A stretch of 64,000 nucleotides of DNA, from assembly GCF_000067165.1 (NCBI RefSeq), contig NC_010162.1, forward strand, positions 124,001 through 188,000, written 5' to 3'. This document shows positions 1-7,793 of the stretch, piece by piece. Position 1 is the stretch's first letter. Each line of letters starts with the position of its first letter. The notes below the pieces were generated by a model. The model saw only the letters and a program-made list of their open reading frames with translations. It was not told the DNA's origin and did not search any database. This DNA is from Sorangium cellulosum So ce56. Its GTDB lineage: Bacteria > Myxococcota_A > Polyangia > Polyangiales > Polyangiaceae. A program made the position numbers and the translations under genes.

Positions 1-1002
1 GATCCCCTTCTGCTCGCGCGTGATGCAGATCGAGCCGCCGCCGATGCCGACCTTGACGAAGTCCGCGCCGGCCTCGACCAGGTAGAGGAAGCCCTCGCGA
101 TCGACCACGTTGCCGGCGCCGACATAGGCCGGCTTGCCGAGCGACTTCACGAAGGCGATGGTGTCGCCCTGCCACTCGGAGTAGCCGTCCGACGAGTCGA
201 TACAGAGCACGTCGGCGCCCGCCTCCACGAGCGCCGGCACGCGCTCTCTGTAGTCGCGCGAGTTGATGCCGGCGCCGACGATGAGGCGCTTCTCGTGATC
301 CACGTTCTCGAGCGGGTGCGCCTGGTGCGACTCGTAGTCCTTGCGAAACACCAGGTACTGGAGGTGCTGTCGCTCGTCGATGACGGGCAGGGTGTTGAGC
401 TTGTGACGCCAGATGAGCTCATTCGCCTCCTGCAGATCGAGGCCGACCTTCCCGCAGTGGATCGACTTGAACGGCGTCATGATCTCGCGCACCGGCGTGC
501 TCAGCGGCGTCTTGCCGAGCCGGTAATCGCGGCTCGTGATGATGCCGACGAACCTGCCCGTGGGCGTGCCGTCCTCGGTGATCGCAATCGTGGAGTGGCC
601 CGTGCGATCGGTGAGCGCGAGCACGTCGCCGAGCGTCGCGTCGGGGCGCAGGTTCGAGTCGCTCACGACGAACCCGGCCTTGTAGTTCTTCACGCGCCGC
701 ACCATGGCGGCTTCCTCCTCGATGCCCTGCGAGCCGTACACGAACGACAGGCCGCCGCAGCGCGCGAGCGCGATCGCGAGCTCGGCGCCCGAGACCGACT
801 GCATCATCGCGCTGGTGACCGGCACGCTGATCGTGAGCGGCGCGAGCCTCGGATCCGGCGGCGTCGCGCCCGGATCGGCCTTGAACCGGACGACAGGAGC
901 CGTGAGATCGACGTTCGAGGGGACGCAGTCCTTCGTCGTCAGATTCGGGACGAGCAGGTACTCGCCAAACGTCCTGCTCGGCTCATCGTAGATGAATGCC
1001 AT
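1..1002 (-). CDS. guaB: IMP dehydrogenase, 5' part (gene runs off the window start)
   Basis: Inosine-5'-monophosphate dehydrogenase oxidises IMP to XMP with NAD, the first committed step of GMP synthesis in the cytoplasm. The visible 334 residues start MAFIYDEPSRTFGEYLLVPN. They continue into the first half of the TIM barrel, a CBS-domain pair at about residues 95-225 (SDSNLRPDATLGDVLAL, then the GIITSRDYRLG stretch), and return to the barrel. The piece ends inside the catalytic loop: GIGGGSICITRE carries the active-site cysteine. The C-terminal flap and end of the barrel lie outside the window. The ATG at 1002 is the natural family start. The N-terminus resembles the EPSRTF-type IMPDH variant more than the E. 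coli type; that is recalled, not tested. No operon partner is seen upstream. Confidence 0.95.
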   Translation of the reverse strand, partial: MAFIYDEPSRTFGEYLLVPNLTTKDCVPSNVDLTAPVVRFKADPGATPPDPRLAPLTISVPVTSAMMQSVSGAELAIALARCGGLSFVYGSQGIEEEAAMVRRVKNYKAGFVVSDSNLRPDATLGDVLALTDRTGHSTIAITEDGTPTGRFVGIITSRDYRLGKTPLSTPVREIMTPFKSIHCGKVGLDLQEANELIWRHKLNTLPVIDERQHLQYLVFRKDYESHQAHPLENVDHEKRLIVGAGINSRDYRERVPALVEAGADVLCIDSSDGYSEWQGDTIAFVKSLGKPAYVGAGNVVDREGFLYLVEAGADFVKVGIGGGSICITREQKGI

Positions 1003-1213
1003 GTCGGCTCCTAGTGCAAGGATCCCCGGCTGTCAAACGCGAGCGGCGCCGCTCTCCCATGAAAGTCGTGTGATATCGATGGCTTGCGGGGGCAACGGCG
1101 GGCTCTGAAGGGCGGCGCGAGGGGCGAGGCGACCGGGGCTCGGCCGCCCGCCAGCGTCGCGGCGAGGCGGTGCAGGAGCCCGGGCAGGAGGACCGGGCTC
1201 CCCGGGGCCGGAG

Positions 1214-2179
1214 CTAGAGCGGGCGCACCGGCAAGCAGAGCTCGCAGCGGAAGTTGTGGGTCTTGGGATCGTGGAACTCGCCCCGGTAGAGCTCGAAGCA
1301 GGGCCGATGGTCGGGCTGATCGCCGCTCTCAGGGAGCCACTTCCCGAAGAGCTGGTCCCAGGCGGAGCCGATCGCGCGCGCGTCGCCGACCCACGCGCCC
1401 GCGGCGTACTTGCCGCCGGCGATGTCGGTCACGTTGACGTCGCCGTCCGCCTTGAAGTCCTGCGGGATCACGATGGCGGCGTCGAGGCGGCACTTGGCAG
1501 GCTCGGTGACCTTGGGGTTGTCGTGCGCGATGCTGAGGCAGATGCGGTCCGGGGTCCACAGATCGCGCGCGCTGGCCCAGCGGACGAGCCGTTGCCAGGC
1601 CTCGCCGACGCTCCCTTCCGGGCCATAGGGGCCGACGTTTCGGACATAGGCCACGTGGTAGCTCGGCAGGGTCTTCACGGTCACGTTCATGATCTCCTCC
1701 TCGTCCTGGCGGGCGTCCGTGCCCGACGAGGAGGCATCTTGGTCGGGCGCGCAGGCCGCTGCTTTGCACGGGTTGCGCTCGACTTGACCCGGCTTGCGAT
1801 CCGCTTGCCGCGCGTTGCGCTCGTCCGTGGCGCCACCGTTGCGCCACGCGGAGGCGCTCATGCCGAAGCGCTCCTTGAAGGCGCGCGCGAAGGCGCTCGC
1901 CGAGCTGAAGCCGTTCTCGAGGGCGATCTCGAGGATGTCGGCGTGCGGCCGCTGCACGAGGTGGCTCGCCGCGGTCTCGAGGCGCGTTCGCTGGATGAAC
2001 TCGCGGAGGTTCTCGCCCGTCATGGACTTGAACACGCGGTGGAAGTGAAACGGCGAGAACGCCGCCACAGCCGCCAGCGTGTCGAGGGAGAGGTCCTCCG
2101 CGCGATGGGCCTGGATGTAGTCGATCACGCGGTTGACCCGCCGCTGGTACTCGGCGCGGCTCCTGTCGGAGGTTGCCAC
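1214..2179 (-). CDS. AraC-family regulator with GyrI-like effector-binding domain
   Basis: A one-component transcription regulator of about 321 residues. The N-terminal 100 residues hold the double helix-turn-helix of the AraC/XylS family, including FHFHRVFKSMTGENLREFIQ and a second motif ending FGMSASAW. A low-complexity linker follows (about residues 105-160). The C-terminal 155 residues are a GyrI-like/SOUL-type small-molecule-binding domain (NVGPYGPEGSVGEAW, then FELYRGEF near the end). This is the Rob/MarA-like two-domain layout; the ligand is unknown. I chose the GTG at 2179 because it places the HTH next to the N-terminus. The open frame continues upstream to 2398, but that part only translates the CACCCAGGTTGAGG repeat array and looks non-coding. 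The repeat array lies directly upstream and may sit in the promoter or 5' leader. Confidence 0.85.
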   Translation of the reverse strand: MATSDRSRAEYQRRVNRVIDYIQAHRAEDLSLDTLAAVAAFSPFHFHRVFKSMTGENLREFIQRTRLETAASHLVQRPHADILEIALENGFSSASAFARAFKERFGMSASAWRNGGATDERNARQADRKPGQVERNPCKAAACAPDQDASSSGTDARQDEEEIMNVTVKTLPSYHVAYVRNVGPYGPEGSVGEAWQRLVRWASARDLWTPDRICLSIAHDNPKVTEPAKCRLDAAIVIPQDFKADGDVNVTDIAGGKYAAGAWVGDARAIGSAWDQLFGKWLPESGDQPDHRPCFELYRGEFHDPKTHNFRCELCLPVRPL

Positions 2180-2230
2180 AGGCGGAGGATAGCTGATGGC
2201 TGGTGGCAGAAAAAAGCGCCTCGGCGGCGA

Positions 2231-2326
2231 CCGCACCCAGGTTGAGGGGGGCACGACCGCACCCAGGTTGAGGTGATCGGGCGACCGCACCCAGGTTGAG
2301 GTGATCGGGCGACCGCACCCAGGTTG
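2231..2326 (+). repeat. Four-copy array with core ACCCAGGTTGAGG (RAYT left flank)
   Basis: Four copies of CCGCACCCAGGTTGAGG (the last truncated after GTTG) start at 2231, 2257, 2285 and 2313. Spacing is 26, 28 and 28 bases, with a GTGATCGGGCGA-type filler between the later copies. The same 13-base core recurs on the opposite strand at 3795-3937, beyond the transposase gene, and again on the plus strand at 11071-11340. The array lies in the 5' region of the AraC-type gene. Function unknown. Confidence 0.85.
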
Positions 2327-2442
2327 CGCGCACCCACCCAGAGCGCGCGCCTCGGTTTGTGTGAGCCGGAGGTTCCAGTATCCAGCCGATGGCGCCAAGG
2401 CTAGCAGCCGGCGCTGCGACTGCGGTCCAGGTGGCGGACCAC

Positions 2443-2456
2443 GTGGCGGCCGCCAC
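2443..2456. repeat. Perfect 14-base palindrome upstream of the RAYT gene
   Basis: GTGGCGGCCGCCAC is a perfect palindrome. It lies 80 bases upstream of the transposase start, within a longer stretch (GGTGGCGG at 2431 and CCGCCACC at 2450) that can form an alternative hairpin. It could be a REP-like hairpin recognised by the adjacent transposase or a regulator operator. At this GC content it could also be chance. Confidence 0.4.
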
Positions 2457-2538
2457 CCGTCGTACCCGTCGCGTCAGCATAAGTCATTGAAATCATTGCT
2501 CACGATCCCTGGTACGGCATTTGTTCGTATGCCCGGCC

Positions 2539-3459
2539 ATGAGCCAGCCTCGTGAGATCGCTCCCGGCGCCACCTACCTCATCACCCGTCGCGTCCTACG
2601 CCGGCATCTCCTTCTCCGCCCGGATGCTGCCCTCACCCAGTTTCTTGTCTACGCTCTCGCCGTTTCGACCCATCGATTTGGCATCGAAGTCCACGCTCTT
2701 TGCGCGATGTCAACGCATCTGCACCTTGTCGTGACCGATGTGCAAGGCGTTTTGCCACGCTTCTTGCAATTTTTCCACCGCATCGTTGCGCTCGGAACGA
2801 AGGTCCTCCGCACGTGGGAAGGACCGGTGTGGGACCACGAACCCACGAGCGTGGTGCGGCTGCTGACGCGCGCGGCTGTGGTGGAGAAGATCGCCTACGT
2901 CCTCGCGAACCCCGTAGCCGCTGGCCTCGTCCGCCACGCGCACCAGTGGCCGGGCGCCAAGTCGGATGTGAGCGAGCTCGGCGGCGGCGTGCTCCGTGCA
3001 GCGCGTCCCTCCGTGTATCTTGATCCAGAGAATCGGCAGTGGCCGGAGGAAGTAACGCTTTCGCTCGCGCTACCACCCGCCATCGAGCAGGACAACGCAG
3101 AAGGATTTCGCCGTGAAGTCGCGGCCGAGCTTGAGCGACAGGAAGCGCAAGCCCATGCAGGGTTGCAGCGGCAAGGGCCCCGATTCTTAGGCACCAAAGG
3201 CGCCAGTACGGTCTCCCCTTACAGCCGCGCGACGAGCTTCGAGGCGCTGCGCGACCGCAATCCGACGTTTGCCGTCGGCCGTAACCAGGGCGATGCATGG
3301 CGAATCGCTGGTGCCGCTGTGCGAGCGTTTCGTGCGTCGTACCGTGCGGCGCTCGAACGATGGCGTGCCGGGGTACGAAGCGCCGTCTTTCCGGCGGGGA
3401 CGTGGTGGATGCGCATCTATCACGGCGCCAGCGTGGCGGACGTCGTGCTCATGACGTAG
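2539..3459 (+). CDS. REP-associated tyrosine transposase (RAYT, Y1/HUH family)
   Basis: A 306-residue single-strand DNA transposase-like protein. These enzymes cut at hairpin REP sequences and make a covalent phosphotyrosine intermediate. The HUH metal site is visible as H60-L-H62 in MSTHLHLVV. The catalytic tyrosine is probably Y120 in KIAYVLANPVAAGLV, the family's Y..NP..AGLV signature. The N-terminal PREIAPGATYLITRR fits the family start, so I chose the ATG at 2539 over an in-frame ATG at 2521. The C-terminal half (residues 150-306) is longer than in classic RAYTs and unassigned. It is a single gene rather than an insertion sequence with a partner. Opposed repeat arrays flank it (2231-2326 and 3795-3937), and small palindromes sit at its 3' end. 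Confidence 0.85.
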   Translation: MSQPREIAPGATYLITRRVLRRHLLLRPDAALTQFLVYALAVSTHRFGIEVHALCAMSTHLHLVVTDVQGVLPRFLQFFHRIVALGTKVLRTWEGPVWDHEPTSVVRLLTRAAVVEKIAYVLANPVAAGLVRHAHQWPGAKSDVSELGGGVLRAARPSVYLDPENRQWPEEVTLSLALPPAIEQDNAEGFRREVAAELERQEAQAHAGLQRQGPRFLGTKGASTVSPYSRATSFEALRDRNPTFAVGRNQGDAWRIAGAAVRAFRASYRAALERWRAGVRSAVFPAGTWWMRIYHGASVADVVLMT

Positions 3460-3474
3460 GCACCTCGGCGGTGC
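3456..3474 (+). repeat. REP-like GTAG + hairpin overlapping the RAYT stop codon
   Basis: GTAG (3456-3459, which includes the TAG stop) is followed directly by GCACC-TCGGC-GGTGC, a 5-bp stem with a 5-base loop. A GTAG tetranucleotide just 5' of a palindrome is the known recognition layout of bacterial REP sequences for TnpA-REP enzymes. It may also act as a weak terminator. No T-run follows. Confidence 0.4.
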
Positions 3475-3621
3475 GTTACAGCGCCACAGCAGGGCGGGCT
3501 AAGGCGCCGTCGTGGGGAAGGTGAAGCGAGCGGCAGCGTTCACGTGGCGCTGGGGATGGATTGCCGCGCCGGGGTCGCGCGAGGCCGGGTTAAGGTTGTG
3601 GTCGGCTGGGTCTGAGCGAAT

Positions 3622-3636
3622 GGCACCTCGGGTGCC
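3622..3636. repeat. Second palindrome, GGCACCTCGGGTGCC
   Basis: A 6-bp perfect stem with a 3-base loop (GGCACC-TCG-GGTGCC). It shares GCACCTCGG with the hairpin at 3460-3474 and lies between the RAYT gene and the right-hand repeat array. The resemblance suggests one palindrome family at this locus. The rest of 3475-3794 shows no convincing gene. Confidence 0.4.
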
Positions 3637-3794
3637 GGTGAAGTAGACCTGCCCAACCGAGGGAGCGATCCGGCCGGGGGCATTCGGGTTAGGTTCATGG
3701 CGGATGGTCGACCGAGCCAGGTCGTCTCAACCCGGCTCGACTGTTTTCAGCTGGCCCTCTTCACCTGGTCGGGCGGCCTCCAGCAGGCCGCAGG

Positions 3795-3937
3795 CCTCAA
3801 CCTCGCAGGCCTCAACCTGGGTCAGGCCGCAGGCCTCAACCTGGGTCAGGCCGCAGGCCTCAACCTGGGTCAGGCCGCAGGCCTCAACCTGGGTCGGGTC
3901 GGGGGGCCAGGGCAGGCCGCAGACCTCAACCTGGGTC
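3795..3937 (-). repeat. Inverted array with core ACCCAGGTTGAGG (RAYT right flank)
   Basis: Read on the plus strand, CCTCAACCTGGGTC occurs at 3810, 3834, 3858, 3882 and 3924. A diverged copy (CCTCAACCT) lies at 3795. The spacer between the regular copies is CAGGCCGCAG, giving a 24-base period. The reverse complement contains the same ACCCAGGTTGAGG core as the arrays at 2231-2326 and 11071-11340, so the two arrays around the RAYT gene point in opposite directions. The last copy ends 7 bases before the stop of the DUF4185 gene. Confidence 0.85.
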
Positions 3938-3944
3938 GGGTCGT

Positions 3945-5066
3945 CTACTCGAGCTCCAGCTCGACGAGTCGGATCTCTCCCTCCAGGAACCCCGTCTCCC
4001 GGAAGTATGTCACGTACTCCACTCGCCCTCCTTCCCGCGCGAGCTCCGCGTGCACGAGCCCGGCATAGGGCCATGCCTCCGGGGTAGGCGGGACCTCGGC
4101 GGTGAAAACTACCGCACTGTCCGACCATGGCCCCTCCGGCGCCGGCGCCGTCCGGAGCGAGATCTCCGACGATACCGGCTCGCTGTACAGCGCGATGTAC
4201 CTGCCGATGTGCTCGTTCCAATGCACCGACATCATCGGTGCCCCCGCCATGACCGGCTCCGCCTCCCCATGGCCCTCCACCCAGCGCCCGTCCGAGAAGA
4301 ACCGCCACGCGTCGCGCTCGGTTGCTTCCGCGAGCGCGGCTCGCGCGACGAGGCACGGGCACGTGAGACCCGAGCACGCGCAGGCGTAGGCGTAGAGCAT
4401 CCCCTCGCGGACGAGCGCCGCCGACGTGAGTGATGGCTCATCCGCACCGAAGAGGAGCGTCCGATCCGCAGCGCCCGGGCGTACCTCCGGGCGTGTGAGG
4501 CGCGCATCGAAGCTCTCCCAGACCGCGATCGACGAACCCATCATGTCGAAGTCGAACGCCCCGAGCCGCCCCGTCACCTTGCTGTAGAAGACGAGCGCAC
4601 GGCCGGCCGCCTCGTCGACGACGATGGGGCCCGGCCACAGCGCATAGCGCGCTCCGCAGTCCTCCTCGCACGTCTCCTCCGCCCGAGGGTCGGAGTGCGC
4701 GAGGTTGAACGCGAGCTCCTCCTCGGTGAACGGCAGGAACTCCCGCGGCGCGCCGGCCGCGTCGAGCGGCTCGGTGAGCGACGAGAGCCCATCCGACGCA
4801 TCCAGATCGTCGGTCGCGCAGAAGGTGCTCGACCTCCACAGCGCTCCGTCTTCCCCCGGCATCTCCAGGGTCGTGTCGCCGAAGACCCACACCGATCGGT
4901 CGCCCCACCGCGCGCTGTAGCCGCCGTCCCGCCCTCGAATCGCCGGGGCAAACTCCAGCGCACCCAGGTCGCGCACCGCGAGCACCGCAGCCTCGGGCGC
5001 GTCCTTGCCACACCCGGCGCACAGGAGAGCGAACCCGGCGGCTCCCATGGTCCTTCGATAACGCAT
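3945..5066 (-). CDS. Exported DUF4185-type (beta-propeller-like) lipoprotein
   Basis: About 373 residues. The N-terminus MRYRRTMGAAGFALLCAGCG is a short lipoprotein-type signal ending in a candidate lipidated cysteine (the -3 residue is Cys rather than the usual Leu, so lipidation is likely but not certain). The mature part has the pattern of the DUF4185/five-bladed propeller group related to glycoside hydrolases: DRSVWVFGDTTLEMPGEDG near residue 55, ALWPGPIVVDEAAGRALVFY in the middle, and SVHWNEHIGRYIALYSEPVS in the C-terminal third. It carries several cysteines (ETCEEDCGARY; CACSGLTCPC), as expected for an exported protein. The substrate is unknown. I chose the start at 5066 because it begins the signal peptide. 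Confidence 0.7.
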   Translation of the reverse strand: MRYRRTMGAAGFALLCAGCGKDAPEAAVLAVRDLGALEFAPAIRGRDGGYSARWGDRSVWVFGDTTLEMPGEDGALWRSSTFCATDDLDASDGLSSLTEPLDAAGAPREFLPFTEEELAFNLAHSDPRAEETCEEDCGARYALWPGPIVVDEAAGRALVFYSKVTGRLGAFDFDMMGSSIAVWESFDARLTRPEVRPGAADRTLLFGADEPSLTSAALVREGMLYAYACACSGLTCPCLVARAALAEATERDAWRFFSDGRWVEGHGEAEPVMAGAPMMSVHWNEHIGRYIALYSEPVSSEISLRTAPAPEGPWSDSAVVFTAEVPPTPEAWPYAGLVHAELAREGGRVEYVTYFRETGFLEGEIRLVELELE

Positions 5067-5268
5067 GCGCGCGAGGGTACCATGGGGAGCCAGAACGCCG
5101 CCGCCGTCGGCGTCGCTCCGCCGCCGGACCACGCGCGACCGCGGCGCCGACGGGCCACCGCGCGCGCGAGGGCTCTGGCCGGGAGGAGCGCGGCGATCCG
5201 CAAAAGGCGAGGAAAGCTACTCCGCTGCTCGGCTCCCGGTCCGACGGAACACCATGTCTCCGCCGCTC

Positions 5269-5607
5269 TCAGATCTGCCGGCAGGCGGCAGCGCAGCGGC
5301 GGCACTCGTCTGCGCACGTCCTCATCTGCGTATCACCCGTGAGCTTATCGCAGCTCGCCGCGCACTGTTCGCAGAGGCTCGCGCACACGCTCATCATCTG
5401 GGTGATCTGCGGCGAGCTGCGCAGGAGGAGCTTCGACGTCGCCTCGCAGATGTCGGCGCAGTCCTGGAGCAGCCGCATGTGCGGGGCGCTCACGTGAGAG
5501 CCTCCCATCTCAAGGCAATACTGCGCCGCGTGCGTGCAGATCGAACCACAATCCTGGGTGAACCGGGCCACCTCCCGGAACGATCTGTCCCCCGGAAATT
5601 TGATCAT
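5269..5607 (-). CDS. Four-helix-bundle copper-binding, Cys-rich protein (Csp/DUF326-like)
   Basis: A 112-residue protein rich in regularly spaced cysteines in helical context: DCGSICTHAAQYC, DCADIC, CASLCEQCAASC and CADECRRCAAAC. This is the Csp copper-storage family pattern, in which four helices turn their cysteines inward to bind many Cu(I) ions. No signal peptide is visible, so a cytosolic Csp3-like role in copper storage or detoxification is the best guess. The ATG at 5607 follows a run of G residues (GGGGGGGGTTCTC) that could serve as ribosome-binding site. No copper regulator or transporter is adjacent. Confidence 0.85.
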   Translation of the reverse strand: MIKFPGDRSFREVARFTQDCGSICTHAAQYCLEMGGSHVSAPHMRLLQDCADICEATSKLLLRSSPQITQMMSVCASLCEQCAASCDKLTGDTQMRTCADECRRCAAACRQI

Positions 5608-5991
5608 GAGAACCCCCCCCTTGACCCAACTGGCCGCCTCTCGCCGCGAGTAAGCCTCGCGACAAGGCGGCAACTTCGGTATCTGGAGGGTGCATGGATT
5701 CGATGGCTTTCGCATGTCGGGCCATCCCGCATATAGGCCTCGGAACAGCGACCGACGCCGAGACCGCCGCGCCCTGAACGCGCCTCGCGGACGGCCGGGA
5801 CGCCGCGAGACACGCGCGAACGCCCCGCCCGAACGGATGTTCCCGCCCTGGTCGCTCTCTCCGCGCGACAGCGCGACACCACGACACGCTAGCTCGCGAT
5901 CGACGCCCGGACATCGACGGTCAGATGGGCGAACCGCATCGGAGGGGCTGGATCGAGCGTCGTGGCGGTCCGGTAGGACCCTGCCTGAACA
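5608..5991. other. Intergenic, no gene seen
   Basis: 384 bases upstream of the copper-binding protein gene and downstream of the ferritin-like gene. Open frames here are arginine-rich shadows with no family signature, and no clear terminator or operator was found. Confidence 0.5.
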
Positions 5992-6657
5992 CTAGCACCC
6001 AGGCGCGCGGCAGATACCCATCTTCAGGCGGGCGATCTCCTGGAGCTCCTCGGCGATCTCGAGCGTGCGCATCGCGGCGGCGCGCGCGAGCGCCTGGGCC
6101 TCCTCGGTGTCCGCGAGGCGCGTGAGGAGCCGCCGGCCCATCTCGTGGTGATGGCCCTCGTCCGGCTGGATGACCTCGCGGTAAAGGCGCGCGGTCTCGG
6201 CGTCGCCTTGCGACTCGCAGTAATCGATGAACGCCTGGTTGTGCACCTTCGCGAGCGCCTCCCGCGTGAACTGGCCCGCCGCGACGCGCTCGACCGTGGA
6301 GCCGAGCCCCTTCAGGTACCCGAACATCGGCGTGGGCGGCCCGAACTTCGCCGGGATCGCGGCGGGGTCGACGCCGAGCGCGCGGAGCCGATCGGCGATG
6401 AGCCGGTAGTGCCTCGCCTCGTCGCCGCACTGGCGGGCGAGGGCGAGCTTCACCTCCACGTCGGTCTCGGTGGTGAGCCAGAGCGCAGCCTCCTCGGTCG
6501 CCTCGAGCTCCTTCTTGAGCGCGGTCGCGAGCAGCGCCGGGATGCCGACGCCGCTCGCCGGCTCCGCCGCGCGGGCCGCTGCGCCGATGTGGGCGAGGCG
6601 CTCACCGACCTTGCGGTCGAGCTCGTCGAGGAATTCCTCTGGCTTCATGCGGGGCAT
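5992..6657 (-). CDS. Ferritin-like di-iron protein
   Basis: A 221-residue mostly helical protein with the carboxylate/histidine pattern of the ferritin-like superfamily: ELEATEEAA (first Glu ligand), CGDEARHYR (ExxH), FIDYCESQGD and IQPDEGHHHEMG (second ExxH-type motif). Such proteins bind a di-iron centre and act in iron storage, oxygen or peroxide chemistry, or as oxidases; the substrate is unknown. The C-terminal GICRAPGC tail with two cysteines is unusual. The start at 6657 gives MPRMKPEEFLDELDRKVG; an internal ATG at 6648 is possible. It is divergent from the gene starting at 6728, so the 70-base gap should hold both promoters. Confidence 0.75.
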   Translation of the reverse strand: MPRMKPEEFLDELDRKVGERLAHIGAAARAAEPASGVGIPALLATALKKELEATEEAALWLTTETDVEVKLALARQCGDEARHYRLIADRLRALGVDPAAIPAKFGPPTPMFGYLKGLGSTVERVAAGQFTREALAKVHNQAFIDYCESQGDAETARLYREVIQPDEGHHHEMGRRLLTRLADTEEAQALARAAAMRTLEIAEELQEIARLKMGICRAPGC

Positions 6658-6727
6658 GATGGGCGCGCCCCGTGCGGCGGGTCAATAGGCCGCGCTTCCG
6701 GCGGCCAGGGGGGTGTACCCTCCTCGA

Positions 6728-7711
6728 ATGGCCTGGAGCTTCCTGCCGTCGTGGATCGATCTCGAGTCGGTCTCGATCTCGTTCGATCTCCCCGCTCGCA
6801 CCGTCCTGAGGCGCACCGGAATCGCCGCGCTCGCCACGTCGAGCGCGACGGCGCTCCGCCTGACGCTCGCGCCGGCGCTCCTGCGGATCACCTTCGAGCC
6901 GTACCTCGTCATCGACCTGCCGCCGCCGCTCGGCGACATGGGGCTCCAGCAGGTCGAGTACGACTTCCGTTCAGGCGCGATGACGCCCAACGTCTTCTAC
7001 ACGGGAGGGCTCGTCCAGGTCGGAAAGGGATCGGCGGAGGACGAGGCGCGCGCCTTCATGCGCGGACTGGTCACGTCGACGCCCATGGCCATGCCCCCGT
7101 ACGACCCCACGAGCGATCCCGATCTCGTCGTGACGGTGCGTCAGGTGCTCTCGAACCTCGAGGCCGGCGGCAGCACGGCCGTGCGGGGCGCCCGCTTGTC
7201 TGCGCGGCTGACGCTTCACCAGGAGCTCGCGGGCGGGGTGGGCTCGGACGGGTTCCGCATTCCGGCCGGCGCGACCATCGCGGCCAGCGTCGATATCGAG
7301 GGCACCCGGCAGGAGATCGAGACCGCGCCGCGCGTGCAGCGCATCGAGGTCGACTGCTCCTCGGCGGTGCTCCACAAGGGGGGAGTCGACCAGGCCGACG
7401 TCCGTCGCTTCGTCGTGAAGCGCGGCGGCGAGATCGCCGTCGAGCGGATCGAGCCGCTCGGCGCGGCGCGCCAGGCAGCGGGCGCCGAGTCGCTCGTGCG
7501 CCTGTTCAGCGCCCTGGTCGCGGGCGGCGGCGTCGCGCTCGACCCGCAGCGCCTCGGGCCGAGCGTCGTGGAAGGGCTCGTCAAGGAAGAGATCGCGCGC
7601 GCCCTGCGCCCCGCGCTCGTCGAATGGGTGCAGCAGAACGCCGACGTCGTCGTGGGGATGGACCTGCGGCAGGTGCTCGGGATACCGGCGGAGGGAGGCG
7701 CCGTGGCATGA
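6728..7711 (+). CDS. Conserved hypothetical protein, function unknown
   Basis: A 327-residue protein starting MAWSFLPSWIDLESVSISFDL. I do not recognise a domain. Strand-rich segments (LRLTLAPALLRITFEPYLVI; GFRIPAGATIAASVDIEGT) suggest a beta-sandwich or lipid-binding N-terminal two-thirds. A helical C-terminus follows (VVEGLVKEEIARALRPALVEWVQ). There is no signal peptide or clear membrane span. GC3 is high and the frame is clean, so it is very likely a real gene. It is divergent from the ferritin-like gene and followed 82 bases later by the MOSC gene on the same strand. Confidence 0.7.
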   Translation: MAWSFLPSWIDLESVSISFDLPARTVLRRTGIAALATSSATALRLTLAPALLRITFEPYLVIDLPPPLGDMGLQQVEYDFRSGAMTPNVFYTGGLVQVGKGSAEDEARAFMRGLVTSTPMAMPPYDPTSDPDLVVTVRQVLSNLEAGGSTAVRGARLSARLTLHQELAGGVGSDGFRIPAGATIAASVDIEGTRQEIETAPRVQRIEVDCSSAVLHKGGVDQADVRRFVVKRGGEIAVERIEPLGAARQAAGAESLVRLFSALVAGGGVALDPQRLGPSVVEGLVKEEIARALRPALVEWVQQNADVVVGMDLRQVLGIPAEGGAVA

Positions 7712-7793
7712 CGACGGGGAGCGCGGGCGCTCGGGACGTGCGCGCCGCGCTTCTCCGGGCGTCGAGCGCCCGAGGGGTGTTATAAGCTCCGGA

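Noticed and set aside
2180..2398. In-frame extension of the AraC-type regulator over the CACCCAGGTTGAGG repeats
   Set aside because: AraC homology begins right after 2179, and the extension is translated repeat DNA.
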